Shown: positions 1-8,217 of the stretch, piece after piece
Layout of the letters: every line of letters begins with the position of its first letter
Numbering within the stretch: position 1 is the stretch's first letter
Assembly (NCBI GenBank): GCA_003833135.1
Contig: QZLH01001222.1
Location: 9,224-24,495, forward strand
DNA: 15,272 nt
Origin: Oehlia diaphana
Lineage: Eukaryota > Glomeromycota > Glomeromycetes > Glomerales > Glomeraceae
Direction: 5' to 3'
Made by a program: the position numbers and the translations under genes
The notes under the pieces: generated by a model
The model's input: only the letters and a program-made list of their open reading frames with translations
Told to the model about the DNA's origin: nothing
Database searches by the model: none

Positions 1-344
1 TAGAAGGAAATAAAAGAAAATCTATTGGACTTTTAGATCATATGCTTCAAAAAAAGAAAAAATCCAATAATTCACAATCACGTAATGAGATTAATGAATA
101 TTTAATAATTCCACTAGAACCTTCAAATATTAATCCCTGTGAATGGTGGAAAAATCACAAGTTACATTATCCACTTTTATCTAAAATTGCACGTGATTAT
201 ATAGGTATACTTTCTACATCTGTTCCAAGTGAACAAGCTTTTTCCAAATCTGGTGAATTGATCAATAAAAGAAGAAATAAGTTAGGAGATAGTGCAATTA
301 AAGCATGTATGTGTTTGAATTCATGGATTAAACTATTTAGTTGA
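1..344 (+). CDS. hAT-family transposase, C-terminal dimerisation region (5' end outside window)
   Basis: The frame is open from base 3, so the protein is cut by the left edge. An ATG at 42 is only an internal methionine. The last ~70 residues carry the hallmarks of the hAT C-terminal dimerisation domain: CEWWKNHKLHYPLLSKIARD, then STSVPSEQAFSKSG, then a stretch of the NKRRNKL...CLNSWIK type. In active hAT elements this region dimerises the transposase that cuts and pastes the element in the nucleus. The RNase H-like catalytic core and the BED zinc finger would lie upstream and are not visible. A normal TAG-free frame ends in TGA at 342-344 and is followed by very AT-rich DNA. No stop interrupts the visible part, so I cannot tell whether the element is intact. 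Family assignment is firm, activity unknown. Confidence 0.87.
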   Translation, partial: EGNKRKSIGLLDHMLQKKKKSNNSQSRNEINEYLIIPLEPSNINPCEWWKNHKLHYPLLSKIARDYIGILSTSVPSEQAFSKSGELINKRRNKLGDSAIKACMCLNSWIKLFS

Positions 345-453
345 ATTTATATTTTTTATAAAATTAATAAATAAAGTTTAAATTTTAAATATAAAAATAA
401 ATTTAAAGTGTTTTTATTATTTAGTTAAATAAGTTAATAAATTTATTAATTAT

Positions 454-620
454 ATCGATTCCCATCAACTCCATCAATCCCATCAGCCTGCTATCGGCCC
501 GCCATCGACTCTATCAGCCCGCCGTTATATTGACTCCATCGACCCCATCGATCCCATCAGCCCGCCATCAGCCCGCCATCGACTCCATCGACTCCATCGA
601 CTCCATCAGCCCGCCATCAG
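454..620. repeat. CATCGACTC / CATCAGCCCGC minisatellite
   Basis: This is a GC-richer island in AT-rich surroundings, built from short units such as CCATCGACT (three consecutive copies near 586-605) and CATCAGCCCGC (several copies), interspersed with CATCAACTC and CATCGACCC variants. One frame reads as a Ser-Ile-Asp repeat, but no gene is supported. Its position between the transposase stop and the candidate element end suggests that it belongs to the hAT element. Confidence 0.8.
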
Positions 621-761
621 CTTTGCAGTTTGGTTCAACTTGTAACTTCAAGTCGATTCAGTTCGACTTGGTTCGGCTTGACATTTTATCAGTGTGGCTT
701 GACTTTAGCTTCAAGTCAGACCAAACTGGGCTGATAACAACACTACATTATAAGCCTTAAC

Positions 762-1033
762 CTCCATTTCTGTAATAGTCAAAATAAAAATGTAATTTTC
801 GTGATCGAGGTTTCTAAGAATGACCTTGTCTCTGTTATTGCGGATAGAGTTAGGCTATATTAGCACCTCATCTTCCAGTCTGTCCGTATAACTTCCATCT
901 TCAACAAATTTATCCAACCAGTATACAAAGAAAACGTATGCAACCAGAGAATATGATTTCTGATTATTTTCCTGAGAATCCGGATGAAGATATGATTCAT
1001 ATTTTTGTCTACCCTCCCCTTTCCCTCAAATAA
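762..1033 (+). pseudogene. Degraded Crinkler-like N-terminal (ubiquitin-like) domain relic
   Basis: No intact ORF exists, but pieces in different frames resemble the CRN N-terminal domain. Around 795-850 one frame gives FVIEVSKNDLVSVIADRVR, comparable with the early beta strand and helix of the CRN fold. A 31-residue frame at 938-1033 gives MISDYFPENPDEDMIHIFV followed by YPP, similar to the ...DYF...P...HIHVLV.PP end of CRN domains. Several shifts and stops lie between the pieces, and there is no recognisable C-terminal effector domain before the next gene's promoter. Compared with the intact Crinkler at 5081 it is a different and much more eroded member. I read it as a truncated paralogue. 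The assignment rests on motif resemblance only. Confidence 0.42.
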
Positions 1034-1106
1034 TAATTTCTATGTCATGTAATAGCAATCTATTAGCAATTTTTATGTATTGTAAGCCAGGTTCTGGCAA
1101 CGATTT

Positions 1107-1270
1107 ATTTCATAAATAAAGTATTATTATTTTTATCGATAGTATATGAGAAATGGGTCACATGAAATGATGCAATGCCTGTACTACATAAAAACCTATA
1201 TTAATGGCCAGTATTCTCTTTCCCGAACAGAAATAAAATTTTATCTTAACACTATTTTTTGTCTGAACCT
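1107..1270. repeat. Dispersed intergenic repeat, copy 1
   Basis: The segment from ATTTCATAAATAAAGTATT through the 'catgcctgta / acataaaaacct / actatttttt' words recurs in the same order and orientation at 7764-7868, with substitutions and small indels. Copy 1 ends just upstream of the TATA box of the SAM-domain gene. It could be a transposon scar or a shared promoter module carried along with duplicated genes. Confidence 0.6.
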
Positions 1271-1278
1271 AATATCCC

Positions 1279-1286
1279 TATAAAAG
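1279..1286 (+). promoter_or_regulatory. TATA box (TATAAAAG) of the SAM-domain gene
   Basis: TATAAAAG lies 65 bp upstream of the ATG at 1351, a spacing like that seen before three other genes in this window (61-84 bp). Confidence 0.55.
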
Positions 1287-1350
1287 CACTATATCTAAAA
1301 TAGTAGATACATCTACTTTCACAGCTACCACCACTGGAAATGATTCAGTT

Positions 1351-2407
1351 ATGCTTACGAACGAAATTAAGAAATATAAGATGGCTGAGCTTATCGAATA
1401 TTTGCGTAAGAAGGAGGACTTGGAGCTTGATGACGATGATGAAAAAATTATTCAAAAGCGGAAAATAATGGGTCATGACTTCCTTGACATGACCGAGCAG
1501 AAGTTCAGAGATTGTGGTTTGAAAATAGAACCTGCTATGAGACTCGTGAAGTTCGCTAAGAAGTGCAAGGATAAAAAGTCTCCTCGTACAAGACTAAGAA
1601 AGAGTTGGGCGAGGTGTTGCGTAAGTACGGAATTGATAGTAATGATATAAAAAAGATTCTACCATTCGTACCAGAGCCTGTGAAAATCGATGAGGCCGAT
1701 AAACACTTCCAATACTGTATAACCGATATTAAGTGAAAAATGGGCATTATAGGTTTGGCAAAAAGCAGTAATGAGGCTGTATGCTGTTCGTATATCGAGG
1801 CAATACTACTTTCAGCAATGTATATAGTTAAAGATATCACCCAGAAGAGAATCTTCCTAGAACCACAGTTCGAAGTCGTTGGTGAAGAAGCAACAGGACG
1901 AGTCGATTACGCAATCAAAAAAATAATAGATTTATTAAACGAGGAACTTATTTGCATCACCGAAGGAAAACAGAATCAGGAGGTCTTGGGCATTATGTAG
2001 AATATTATGCAACTCGAAAGCTCCTACCACACGAATAAGAGAAAATGAAAGGCGTCTGAAGCTTTCAATGATGATTTTAATTATCTCTACGGGATCATTA
2101 TAACAGGTGGGATTTTTTGACTACGGTTGCACAATATATGATGAGCTAATGTTGGATGATTTTATTAACTTTCGTCTATTCTAGCCATAGATTAGTACTT
2201 TATCATGTACACGCCAGAAAGAGTTTATTGTACGAAGGTCAACTATCACATTGACCTTACTGAGGATATTTTAGATGATGATGCAAAACTTCGTCAAGGA
2301 GTGAAGGAGGTCATGGGGGTAATCGTAGGTTTGTTGAAAGATAGGTAGAAGTTGATAACGCTCCAGATAGTAAGAGAGCAAGGACAAAGAAATATATTAA
2401 GGAATGA
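1351..2407 (+). pseudogene. SAM-domain protein gene, inactivated by stops and frameshifts
   Basis: The first frame (1351 to ~1585) encodes a sterile alpha motif-like helical domain: a KKYKMAELIEYLRK helix, an acidic turn, GHDFLDMTEQKFRDCGL and a C-terminal helix ending AMRLVKFAKKC. SAM domains usually mediate protein-protein association. The frame then shifts near 1580-1600 and continues with KKELGEVLRKYGID. A long second domain follows with VGEEATGRVDYAIKK and LICITEGKQNQ. Stops at 1734-1736 (TGA), 1998-2000 (TAG) and 2046-2048 (TGA) and at least two more shifts (~2108-2115 and ~2343-2346) interrupt it. The natural end appears to be TGA 2405-2407 after a basic SKRARTKKYIKE tail that may be a nuclear signal. 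SAM plus this C-terminal region resembles a multicopy family of arbuscular mycorrhizal fungi (from memory). The start could lie upstream, because the frame is open before 1351 but has no ATG. No function is claimed for the second domain. Confidence 0.78.
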
Positions 2408-2591
2408 GTATCCGCAGTCATCAGCATAGATTTTATGTATCACAGGCTACGTCCTGATCTTGTATTTATTTTTTAGCATGTAATAATAAAAAAATTTCTT
2501 GGCAAATTTTAGCGAGACCCATTGCCTAAAAATATATGATATATTTTTTATTTTGAATGCTTATATACAGTGTATTAGTTTTATATAAATC

Positions 2592-4058
2592 ATGTCATCC
2601 GAGCTTGAAGTATTGAAACAGCGTATCATTAAACTTGAGGCAGAGAATGCTGAAATTCCTGAATTTAGAAAGAAACTTGCTGAGATTCCTGAACTTAGAA
2701 AGAAGCTTGCTGAGGTTGAAGCCAGAAATGTCGAGATTGAGGCCAGAAATGCGGAGCTTATAAAGCAGATGATAGAAGAGAATAACTGACGTGATGCTAG
2801 AATTGAGAAATTGGAAGAGAAGCAGTTGCAAAGTGATAATACTCCTAATAACAACTTATCTAACTTCAATTCAGGTGTGGACCATCATGAAAAATCATCA
2901 CAGGAGAAAGAAATAGATATTTTCTTGGATGAAGAGGATAAGAAAATCATTGGTGAAGATATTAGGTGACGCAATAAAGAGAAGAAAATTCAGCATAAGT
3001 CAGCTAACCAGAATATCACCCCCAAACCTGCTTACGTAGCAGAAACCAATAATGATGATAACTTAGATGAGCCAAAGGATCAGAGCATTCTGGAAAAATC
3101 AGGACTTTTCAGCAATTTTGTGAATAAAATTCACAATTTTCATGATCAAAATATTGACAAATCTATAGAGGATAACCGGTTGGACTGTGACTTATCCTCC
3201 AGAAAGGATTTACCTGAGGATGACGATTTCACTGTTCCTTTCAGGCAGATAGTAGAACGTGATTTAATGCAACAATTATCTGTTCCATCCACTAGTATAG
3301 ACACAGAAATTTCGCTCACCCCACCAGTGATCGATAAAAAACAACAATTTTCTGTTACAGCCGAGTGTATAGTCTATATTTTTCAAAAAGCTGTTCGTTC
3401 TGATTATGAAGAGATCTTACACTGGTATGGCTTTGCAGAAAGTTATGACAAAAGAATTAATGAAATTTGTACTATCAACAAAGTTAAAATCAATACTGCG
3501 AAATAATAAGTATACCAAGAAGTTAAAAAACTACTTCCAGATATTAGTGATGTTAATCTACGTCAGCAACTATCTAGGACCAGAAAATTATATAAATTAT
3601 TTAACGCAGTAGGCATGGAAAAGATAAAGCAAGTTACTTATAGTGCAAATGCAATCTCGAACCTTAACAATACTCAAATTCAAAATATTATAGACTATGT
3701 GATTTCTAAAGCGGTCATTGATGATCATCAGACTTCAAAAAACAATCAGATTAATGCATTGGAAGCGCAAGAGCCAAGCTTAAATTCAGCTGAGGAAAGC
3801 AAATCAACTCCACCTATTTCTCAACCTGAGAGTCCAGTCCATGACCGCATCTATTTTCAAAACAAGATATTGGATCAATATCCAAATTTATATAGAGAAT
3901 TTAGTAGTAAAAATTTTGATTATTATGGGATTACCAATGATACATCATGCCCATTATGCAAACTAGGTCATGATGATGAGAAAAGTATAGAAGGTAGATA
4001 TAAAGCCAGATCTTATTTTATTAAATGTGAACAGCACGAAATTGAAATAACTGCATAG
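2592..4058 (+). pseudogene. Coiled-coil protein with helical RTRK and CPxC modules, broken by four in-frame stops
   Basis: A single frame runs from ATG 2592 to TAG 4056-4058 without a shift, but has TGA at 2787-2789, TGA at 2967-2969 and a TAATAA pair at 3504-3509. The order of parts is: an N-terminal coiled coil with heptad-like LEAENAEIPEFRKKLAEI repeats (residues ~5-60); an acidic linker; an aromatic helical segment (YEEILHWYGFAESYDKRI); then DVNLRQQLSRTRKLYKLFN and VGMEKIKQV after the double stop; and finally CPLCKLGH with a following cysteine (3948-4040), which could bind zinc. The context of each stop (for example NN*RDARIE and DIR*RNK) suggests former CGA or CAA codons. The RTRK module recurs in the RING gene at 8218-9436. 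The family is recognised only as an expanded Rhizophagus-type family of unknown function. Upstream TTATATACA at 2561-2569 may be the TATA element. Confidence 0.75.
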
Positions 4059-4194
4059 TCTCATTACCCCTTTCTTATATCATAGATACTTTGAAAGATG
4101 ATCTAATTATTTTTTTGGAAATATGATAAGAAATATAAGACAGCTTTTTATCCGGGAATTTAAATTGATCTGTAATCATAGAAAAGAAGGAAAT
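4059..4194. other. Short gap between two gene fragments
   Basis: No open frame crosses this 136-bp stretch. Pieces such as KYDKKYKTAFYPG in one frame and LFIREFKLICNHRKEGN in the frame leading into the next fragment suggest decayed coding DNA joining 2592-4058 to 4195-4716 rather than a true intergenic region. Confidence 0.35.
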
Positions 4195-4716
4195 ATGGCC
4201 AAGTCCGACAAAGTATTAACCTCTGAATATCTGGATTAGCATTCCAAATTAAGTGGGTTACCAAGTGTTTTGATGGATAAGATTCATTCCAACTTATACA
4301 GAAAATATAAGAAAGAAACTGGAAATGAGCCATGGCAATTACCAAAAGCCCGCCTTCTCATAAATTCGAAGCCAGAGAACAAAGTATCCTATTTATCTTT
4401 TTCTGAGTAATGTGAAGAAAAAGGGCCTATAACTTTTGAAGCCAGACCCGATCCAGAATTAATTATCAAATCTGTCTTAGAGCACTTCCCATACTTGAAA
4501 TTCGGAAATAGTTTCAGTGGAATTGATAATTATGATTTTACATCACTTCAGCCATGGAGCTCACCATGTCCTATTTACAATGGAATACATGGGAATTATG
4601 GATTACATGGCTCATGGTACTGCGAAAATGGGAATCAGCTCCCTTATGATACTGAATTAGCGAAGTTCTATTCTCAAGATAAGTTGGAATATTGTCTTAC
4701 CTGCAACACTTCATGA
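4195..4716 (+). pseudogene. Second CPxC-type module, probably the 3' part of the preceding broken gene
   Basis: From ATG 4195 one frame reads to TGA 4714-4716 with stops at TAG 4237-4239 and TAA 4408-4410. Visible parts are SEYLD (stop) HSKLSGLPSVL, then DKIHSNLYRKYKKETGNEPW, then a FEARPDPELIIKSVLEHFPY helix, then a cysteine module (CPIYNGIH ... GSWYCENGNQLPYD ... CLTC). The layout (PxL...F...Y...CPxC...H) parallels the end of 2592-4058, so the two look like tandem copies of one module. In the first cysteine pair the second position is Tyr (TAC, 4576-4578) where the upstream module has Cys, which would disturb metal binding. The first stop sits where Trp fits (TGG to TAG) and the second where Gln fits (CAA to TAA). 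Whether this was one gene with 2592-4058 cannot be settled here. Confidence 0.66.
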
Positions 4717-4880
4717 CTTCAAGCAATAAACTCAAGTTCGCAATTGTAGCATAAAAAATATTTGATCATGTAATTTTATTGCGGAGTAATGTTCCAAATA
4801 ATTAGTCCTGTTTATATAGTCTTGATGTGTAACTTTACAGTGACTAGCTTTGTCGCATAAACCGTCTTTTTTTTGTTAGC

Positions 4881-4899
4881 TGTGACATTTTATGTCACA
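4881..4899. promoter_or_regulatory. Palindrome TGTGACAT-TTT-ATGTCACA upstream of the Crinkler
   Basis: This is a perfect 8+3+8 inverted repeat about 180 bp before the Crinkler ATG, followed at 4906-4910 by a CCAAT box. A dimeric transcription factor site is plausible. No factor is assigned. Confidence 0.45.
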
Positions 4900-4996
4900 C
4901 TTCTTCCAATAAGGTTTCGAATAAAAATCATATGACTGAATTCCTACTACTGCGCCCATAAATTGATTGCATCACTGATCAGATCTGTGATCTCTC

Positions 4997-5003
4997 TATA
5001 AAA
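4997..5003 (+). promoter_or_regulatory. TATA box (TATAAAA) of the Crinkler gene
   Basis: TATAAAA lies 84 bp before ATG 5081, with a pyrimidine-rich leader between them. This spacing is typical of this window's other genes. Confidence 0.6.
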
Positions 5004-5080
5004 CTAACTTATTCCCCAATTCTGCAAACTGAAAACTTTTCTTTCCTCATTTATCGTTGTGATACAAAATAACAGTAAAA

Positions 5081-7440
5081 ATGTCTATTGATGGTACGCC
5101 TATTACCCTTTGGTGCCTTGAATACGGAAGTAGTTCCTTCTCCGTTACCATTGGAAACGATAATTCTATTTTTGACCTAAAGAAAGCTATCTTCGAGGAA
5201 ATTAGTGTACCTAACAACGTAAAAGCTAAAAACCTTAGTTTATGGAGTGTTAACGTTGAGGAAAGTCAGTTGGAGAGTAACACTCCTAATGATTTAATGA
5301 CTGATGAAAATGAAATAAAAATCGCAACGCAAAAAGTCGGCAACACGTTCTATGGAGTTCAAGGAAACAGCATTCGAGTTATCGTTAGAGCTCCTGTTGC
5401 CACCGGTGAGTCAAAAATTTAGTCAACGTGATATAGCTTAATTTTTTTCGTCTTCTCTGTCATATTCGCCAATAATACCGAATACTTACTTATTCTTGTG
5501 CTTTTCTTTCCTGCTTCTTATCGTCAAACCCGCCCGAAAAACACATTCGCGTTATCGTAGAGCAACCCAGTGGTAAGTGAGTCGTGATAAATTAGTCAAC
5601 GCGAGTGAACGCGACCTATCTTGATTTTGTTGGCTATTGTCTCATTTGTTACCTGTTGTTATTTCATTCCACATGCATTTGTTTCTATTATACAGGGCCT
5701 CCTAACAAACGCATAAGAATTGAGAATGAAAATCTAAAGGCATTTCGGGATGCTTCTGCAGGAGGTTCAAATATTTCCGCTGATCAGGATTCCGCTGATC
5801 ATGACTTGTCAGGTTTTTTCGACTTACCAGAAGGTTCAAATATTTCCGCTAATCAGGACTTCCTCGAACTACCTAAAGGCGTGCATTTTTTAGGAGAAAT
5901 TAACGAACCTTCAACTTTGTTCATTCGTAGTTGCTACCGACATCTGCTCGATATTGTTTTGGATAATAATAGTTCGGTAAGAAATTTGATTATCACCGGC
6001 AATCCGGGAATTGGAAAAACCTACTTCGGCTACTACCTACTTTACAATCTTATACAAAGAAATCAAACGGTTATGTACGATTCTCATAGTACGGGTCATG
6101 TTATTGTCTTTGATCAGGAAGCTTTCTATCTTTATGAAGTGCTGAATGCCGATCAAATAAGAGCATTCTTGAGCAATGCGAATAATTGGTATATTGTAGA
6201 CGGCAAAGAACCACAAAAAGCTACTGCTAAGACGATCCTCGTATGTTCGCCTAAAAAAGCAATCTTTAAGGAATTTGAGAAGTTTCAATTATCATCAACA
6301 CGATACATGCCAGTGTGGAGCTATGCAGAGATTTCTAAGTGCAAGGACAAGCTCTATAACCACCTTCAGAACAATTTGGTTAAGACGTTATTTGATAAAT
6401 GGGGAGGGATCCCTCGATTCGTTCTAGAGAAAGCTACCGATTATAGTCACCAATGTAAGCTTCAAGAAGCAATCGACGCGTGTGATTTTGACATACTTGA
6501 TTATGTTGGTGCAACTGAAGCAAAGGATACAAGCCACAAGCTCATCCATATCGTAACAAACCCTTTGGTTGTGGATGTTAATATTGTTAATGAACAAGAA
6601 CAAACCGATGTTGACGGTGGTAATGATGTTGAATATATCGAAGAGGATCCGCCCTATTCGCAAAAAATTATTAAATTTGCGTCTGAATATGTGGCCGAAC
6701 GGGTGATTATGCGACTAGAATTAAGAAATAGGGGAAAACTGCGTAGAGATTTATTTTCGAGCTTGTCAGAAGGCACGAGTAATTCAGTCTTGGGCCGTTA
6801 TTTTGAGGAAATAGCTCATCAGTTATTGCGAGGTGGTGGAACGTTTGATATTCGTTCTTTGGAGTCTGGAGGTAGACCAACAACTACTAAACCTTTTACA
6901 AAGCAAGATAAAATTTATACTTTCTCTGACGTTAATGGTATTACTGATGGATGTTATTATCGACCGGACAACCCAAATTATCCGTCAATTGACTCGATCG
7001 TTGCACCAAATGAACTCTATCAGATGACTACTGCTAAGAGCCATCCGATTAAAATGATTGGGTTGAAAAATGTTTATGGAAAGTTAGCAAGAACCGGTGA
7101 TATCTCTTATTATTTTGTTGTACCGGCGCAGTTATACAATGCTTATAAAAAGCAAAATTTTGTTCCCGTTCCTACCAGAAACCGGAGTGCCCAGAACATG
7201 CCATCCTGGATCAGAAATCGAGTTAAACAATATGCTCTGAGAATCGATTTGGCATCTACTCCATTAAATATAGTTGATACTGATCCGTTCGATACTGCTT
7301 TATTAGAAGATACTGATCAATCGACTGACACCTCATTATTTGGAAATGTCGCAGGATCATCATCAACTTCTGGATCAGAAAGGGGAAGGGGAAGGGGAAG
7401 GGGAAGGGGAAAGAGAGGAAGACCACGAAAGAATTATTAA
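5081..7440 (+). CDS. Crinkler (CRN)-type effector: ubiquitin-like N-domain, P-loop NTPase, PD-(D/E)xK-like nuclease, AT-hook tail
   Basis: Two exons, 5081-5405 and 5696-7440, give 689 residues. Residues ~7-105 match the CRN N-terminal fold (ITLWCLE..., DLKKAI, NLSLWSVNV, a closing IRVIVRAP). Residues ~195-350 are a P-loop NTPase: Walker A GNPGIGKT (210-217), a Walker B-like WYIVDG (Asp277), VCSP (291-294) and GGIPR (345-349). Residues ~475-565 look like a restriction-endonuclease fold: Glu479/480 in a helix, Asp541, and QMTTAKSH from Gln551. The tail (671-689) is five Arg-Gly pairs plus KRGRPRK, an AT-hook core and likely nuclear signal. In known families CRN proteins enter host or target nuclei, and NTPase-nuclease bodies are proposed to act on DNA. 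No N-terminal signal peptide is visible. There are no internal stops or shifts, unlike its neighbours. Activity is inferred from motifs only. Confidence 0.92.
5406..5695 (+). other. Crinkler intron (GTGAGT...TACAG)
   Basis: The donor GTGAGT at 5406 and acceptor TTATACAG ending at 5695 join codon 109 in frame (phase 1). Without splicing, exon 1 stops at 5420-5422. The open frame upstream of 5696 encodes an artificial hydrophobic peptide that lies inside the intron. Removing the intron fuses the CRN domain with the NTPase body, as the family requires. Confidence 0.87.
5544..5620 (+). repeat. Second copy of the exon 1 end and splice donor inside the Crinkler intron
   Basis: The segment resembles 5371-5445: CATTCG[C/A]GTTATCGT, a GTAAGT/GTGAGT donor, then TTAGTCAACG. 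The copy encodes HIRVIVEQPSG, closer to the usual CRN-domain ending than exon 1 itself, followed by donor GTAAGT at 5573-5578. No AG acceptor is evident between 5465 and 5540, so it looks like a relict or alternative exon end from a local duplication. Confidence 0.6.
7381..7410 (+). repeat. AGGGGA hexanucleotide repeat encoding Arg-Gly
   Basis: Five tandem AGGGGA units, in frame, encode the RGRGRGRGRG stretch of the Crinkler tail and run directly into the AT-hook codons. Being a six-base unit, copy number can vary without a frameshift. Confidence 0.85.
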
Positions 7441-8156
7441 TTCACAAGTAATAGATCGGAATTAAAGTAATCTTTGGCGTTATTGTAGTTTTCACAGTTG
7501 CATTATTATTTTGCTGGCTTTATTACCTTTATTACTTTTTTCTTTGCAAATTTTTTTCACGCGGTCACATAATTTTTATTTTTCTTTAGTAATACCCGAT
7601 TTTATTATTAAACATAATATAAACTAATATAATGTCAATGAAACCAATCACTCCTAGTTAGATATAATTGGCTTAACTGTTGGGCGGTGATTGTGAAACA
7701 AAATAAATAAATTTATCACCATATTGTATATACTACATTAAATGCTCCTGGACAGATATTTATATTTCATAAACTGATAAGTATTATTATTTTATCGAAT
7801 GTACGTGAGAATGTCGTCATGCCTGTATGACATAAAACCTAACTTTTATACTATTTTTTATCCGGTCCTTCTATCAATAAAACAATATTTGGTCGGGTGT
7901 GGATATATTTTCCGGCATTCAATATCTCGCATATGAGATTTGGGATGTGTAAGCTAAAATGATAGACTTTCTCCAGCAGATCAACAGATCAAGGGAGCAT
8001 ATTTCACGAAACAGTTAGTTTATATATATCCCACAGTACTAAAGGTACATGTACAAGGGAGGCGATTTGCAAGGGGATTAGCGGAATGACGAAATGTAGT
8101 GCGTAATTGCTGGTGAAAATCCGGGGAATGTTTTCTCCCGTGAAATTTACAAGTGA
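7441..8156. other. Intergenic region between the Crinkler and the RING gene
   Basis: AT-rich, with no coding frame I can support. It holds the second copy of the dispersed repeat (7764-7868) and leads into the RING gene promoter. Several AATAAA-like words occur (for example around 7700), but none is clearly the Crinkler polyadenylation signal. Confidence 0.5.
7764..7868. repeat. Dispersed intergenic repeat, copy 2
   Basis: Matches 1107-1270 in order and orientation: ATTTCATAAA, GTATTATTATTTT, ATCGA, ATGCCTGTA, ACATAAAACCT, CTATTTTTT. It is shorter than copy 1 through small deletions. It lies ~290 bp before the TATA box of the RING gene. Confidence 0.6.
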
Positions 8157-8164
8157 TATAAAAG
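8157..8164 (+). promoter_or_regulatory. TATA box (TATAAAAG) of the RING gene
   Basis: TATAAAAG lies 61 bp upstream of ATG 8218. It is identical to the box before the SAM-domain gene. Confidence 0.6.
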
Positions 8165-8217
8165 CGGACATTTTTTACTTCACTCGTTCATAGACCCTAA
8201 AGATCAGGAATAGCAGG

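Larger units (their letters stand above)
1..745 (+). mobile_element. 3' portion of a hAT transposon with a candidate right terminus
   Basis: The transposase tail (1-344) is followed by ~100 bp of AT-rich DNA, a minisatellite, and a block at 624-735 with repeated TTCAACTT / AAGTCGA / TTCGGCTTGAC words that look like subterminal repeats. Read on the - strand from 745 inward, the sequence begins TAGTGTTGTTATCAGCCC, which resembles hAT terminal repeats (T/CAGTGTTG type). CAGTTTGGT at 626-634 is repeated in inverted orientation at 720-728. The boundary is inferred because the left end lies outside the window. The 8 bp after 745 (CATTATAA) would be the target duplication. Confidence 0.4.

Noticed and set aside
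530..760. Open frame with Ser-Ile-Asp repeats
   Set aside because: It is translation of the minisatellite and the hAT subterminal repeats; no start context or domain.
2561..2869. - strand open frames over the coiled-coil region
   Set aside because: They are mirror images of the heptad-repeat coding sequence on the + strand, rich in Ser/Leu/Phe as expected for an antisense shadow.
5605..5695. Hydrophobic N-terminal extension (signal peptide or membrane helix) of the NTPase-nuclease ORF
   Set aside because: It is the translated end of the intron; a GTGAGT/TTATACAG pair joins the CRN exon in frame at 5696.
6037..6663. - strand open frames within the Crinkler
   Set aside because: Antisense shadows of a well-supported coding exon with no domain signal of their own.
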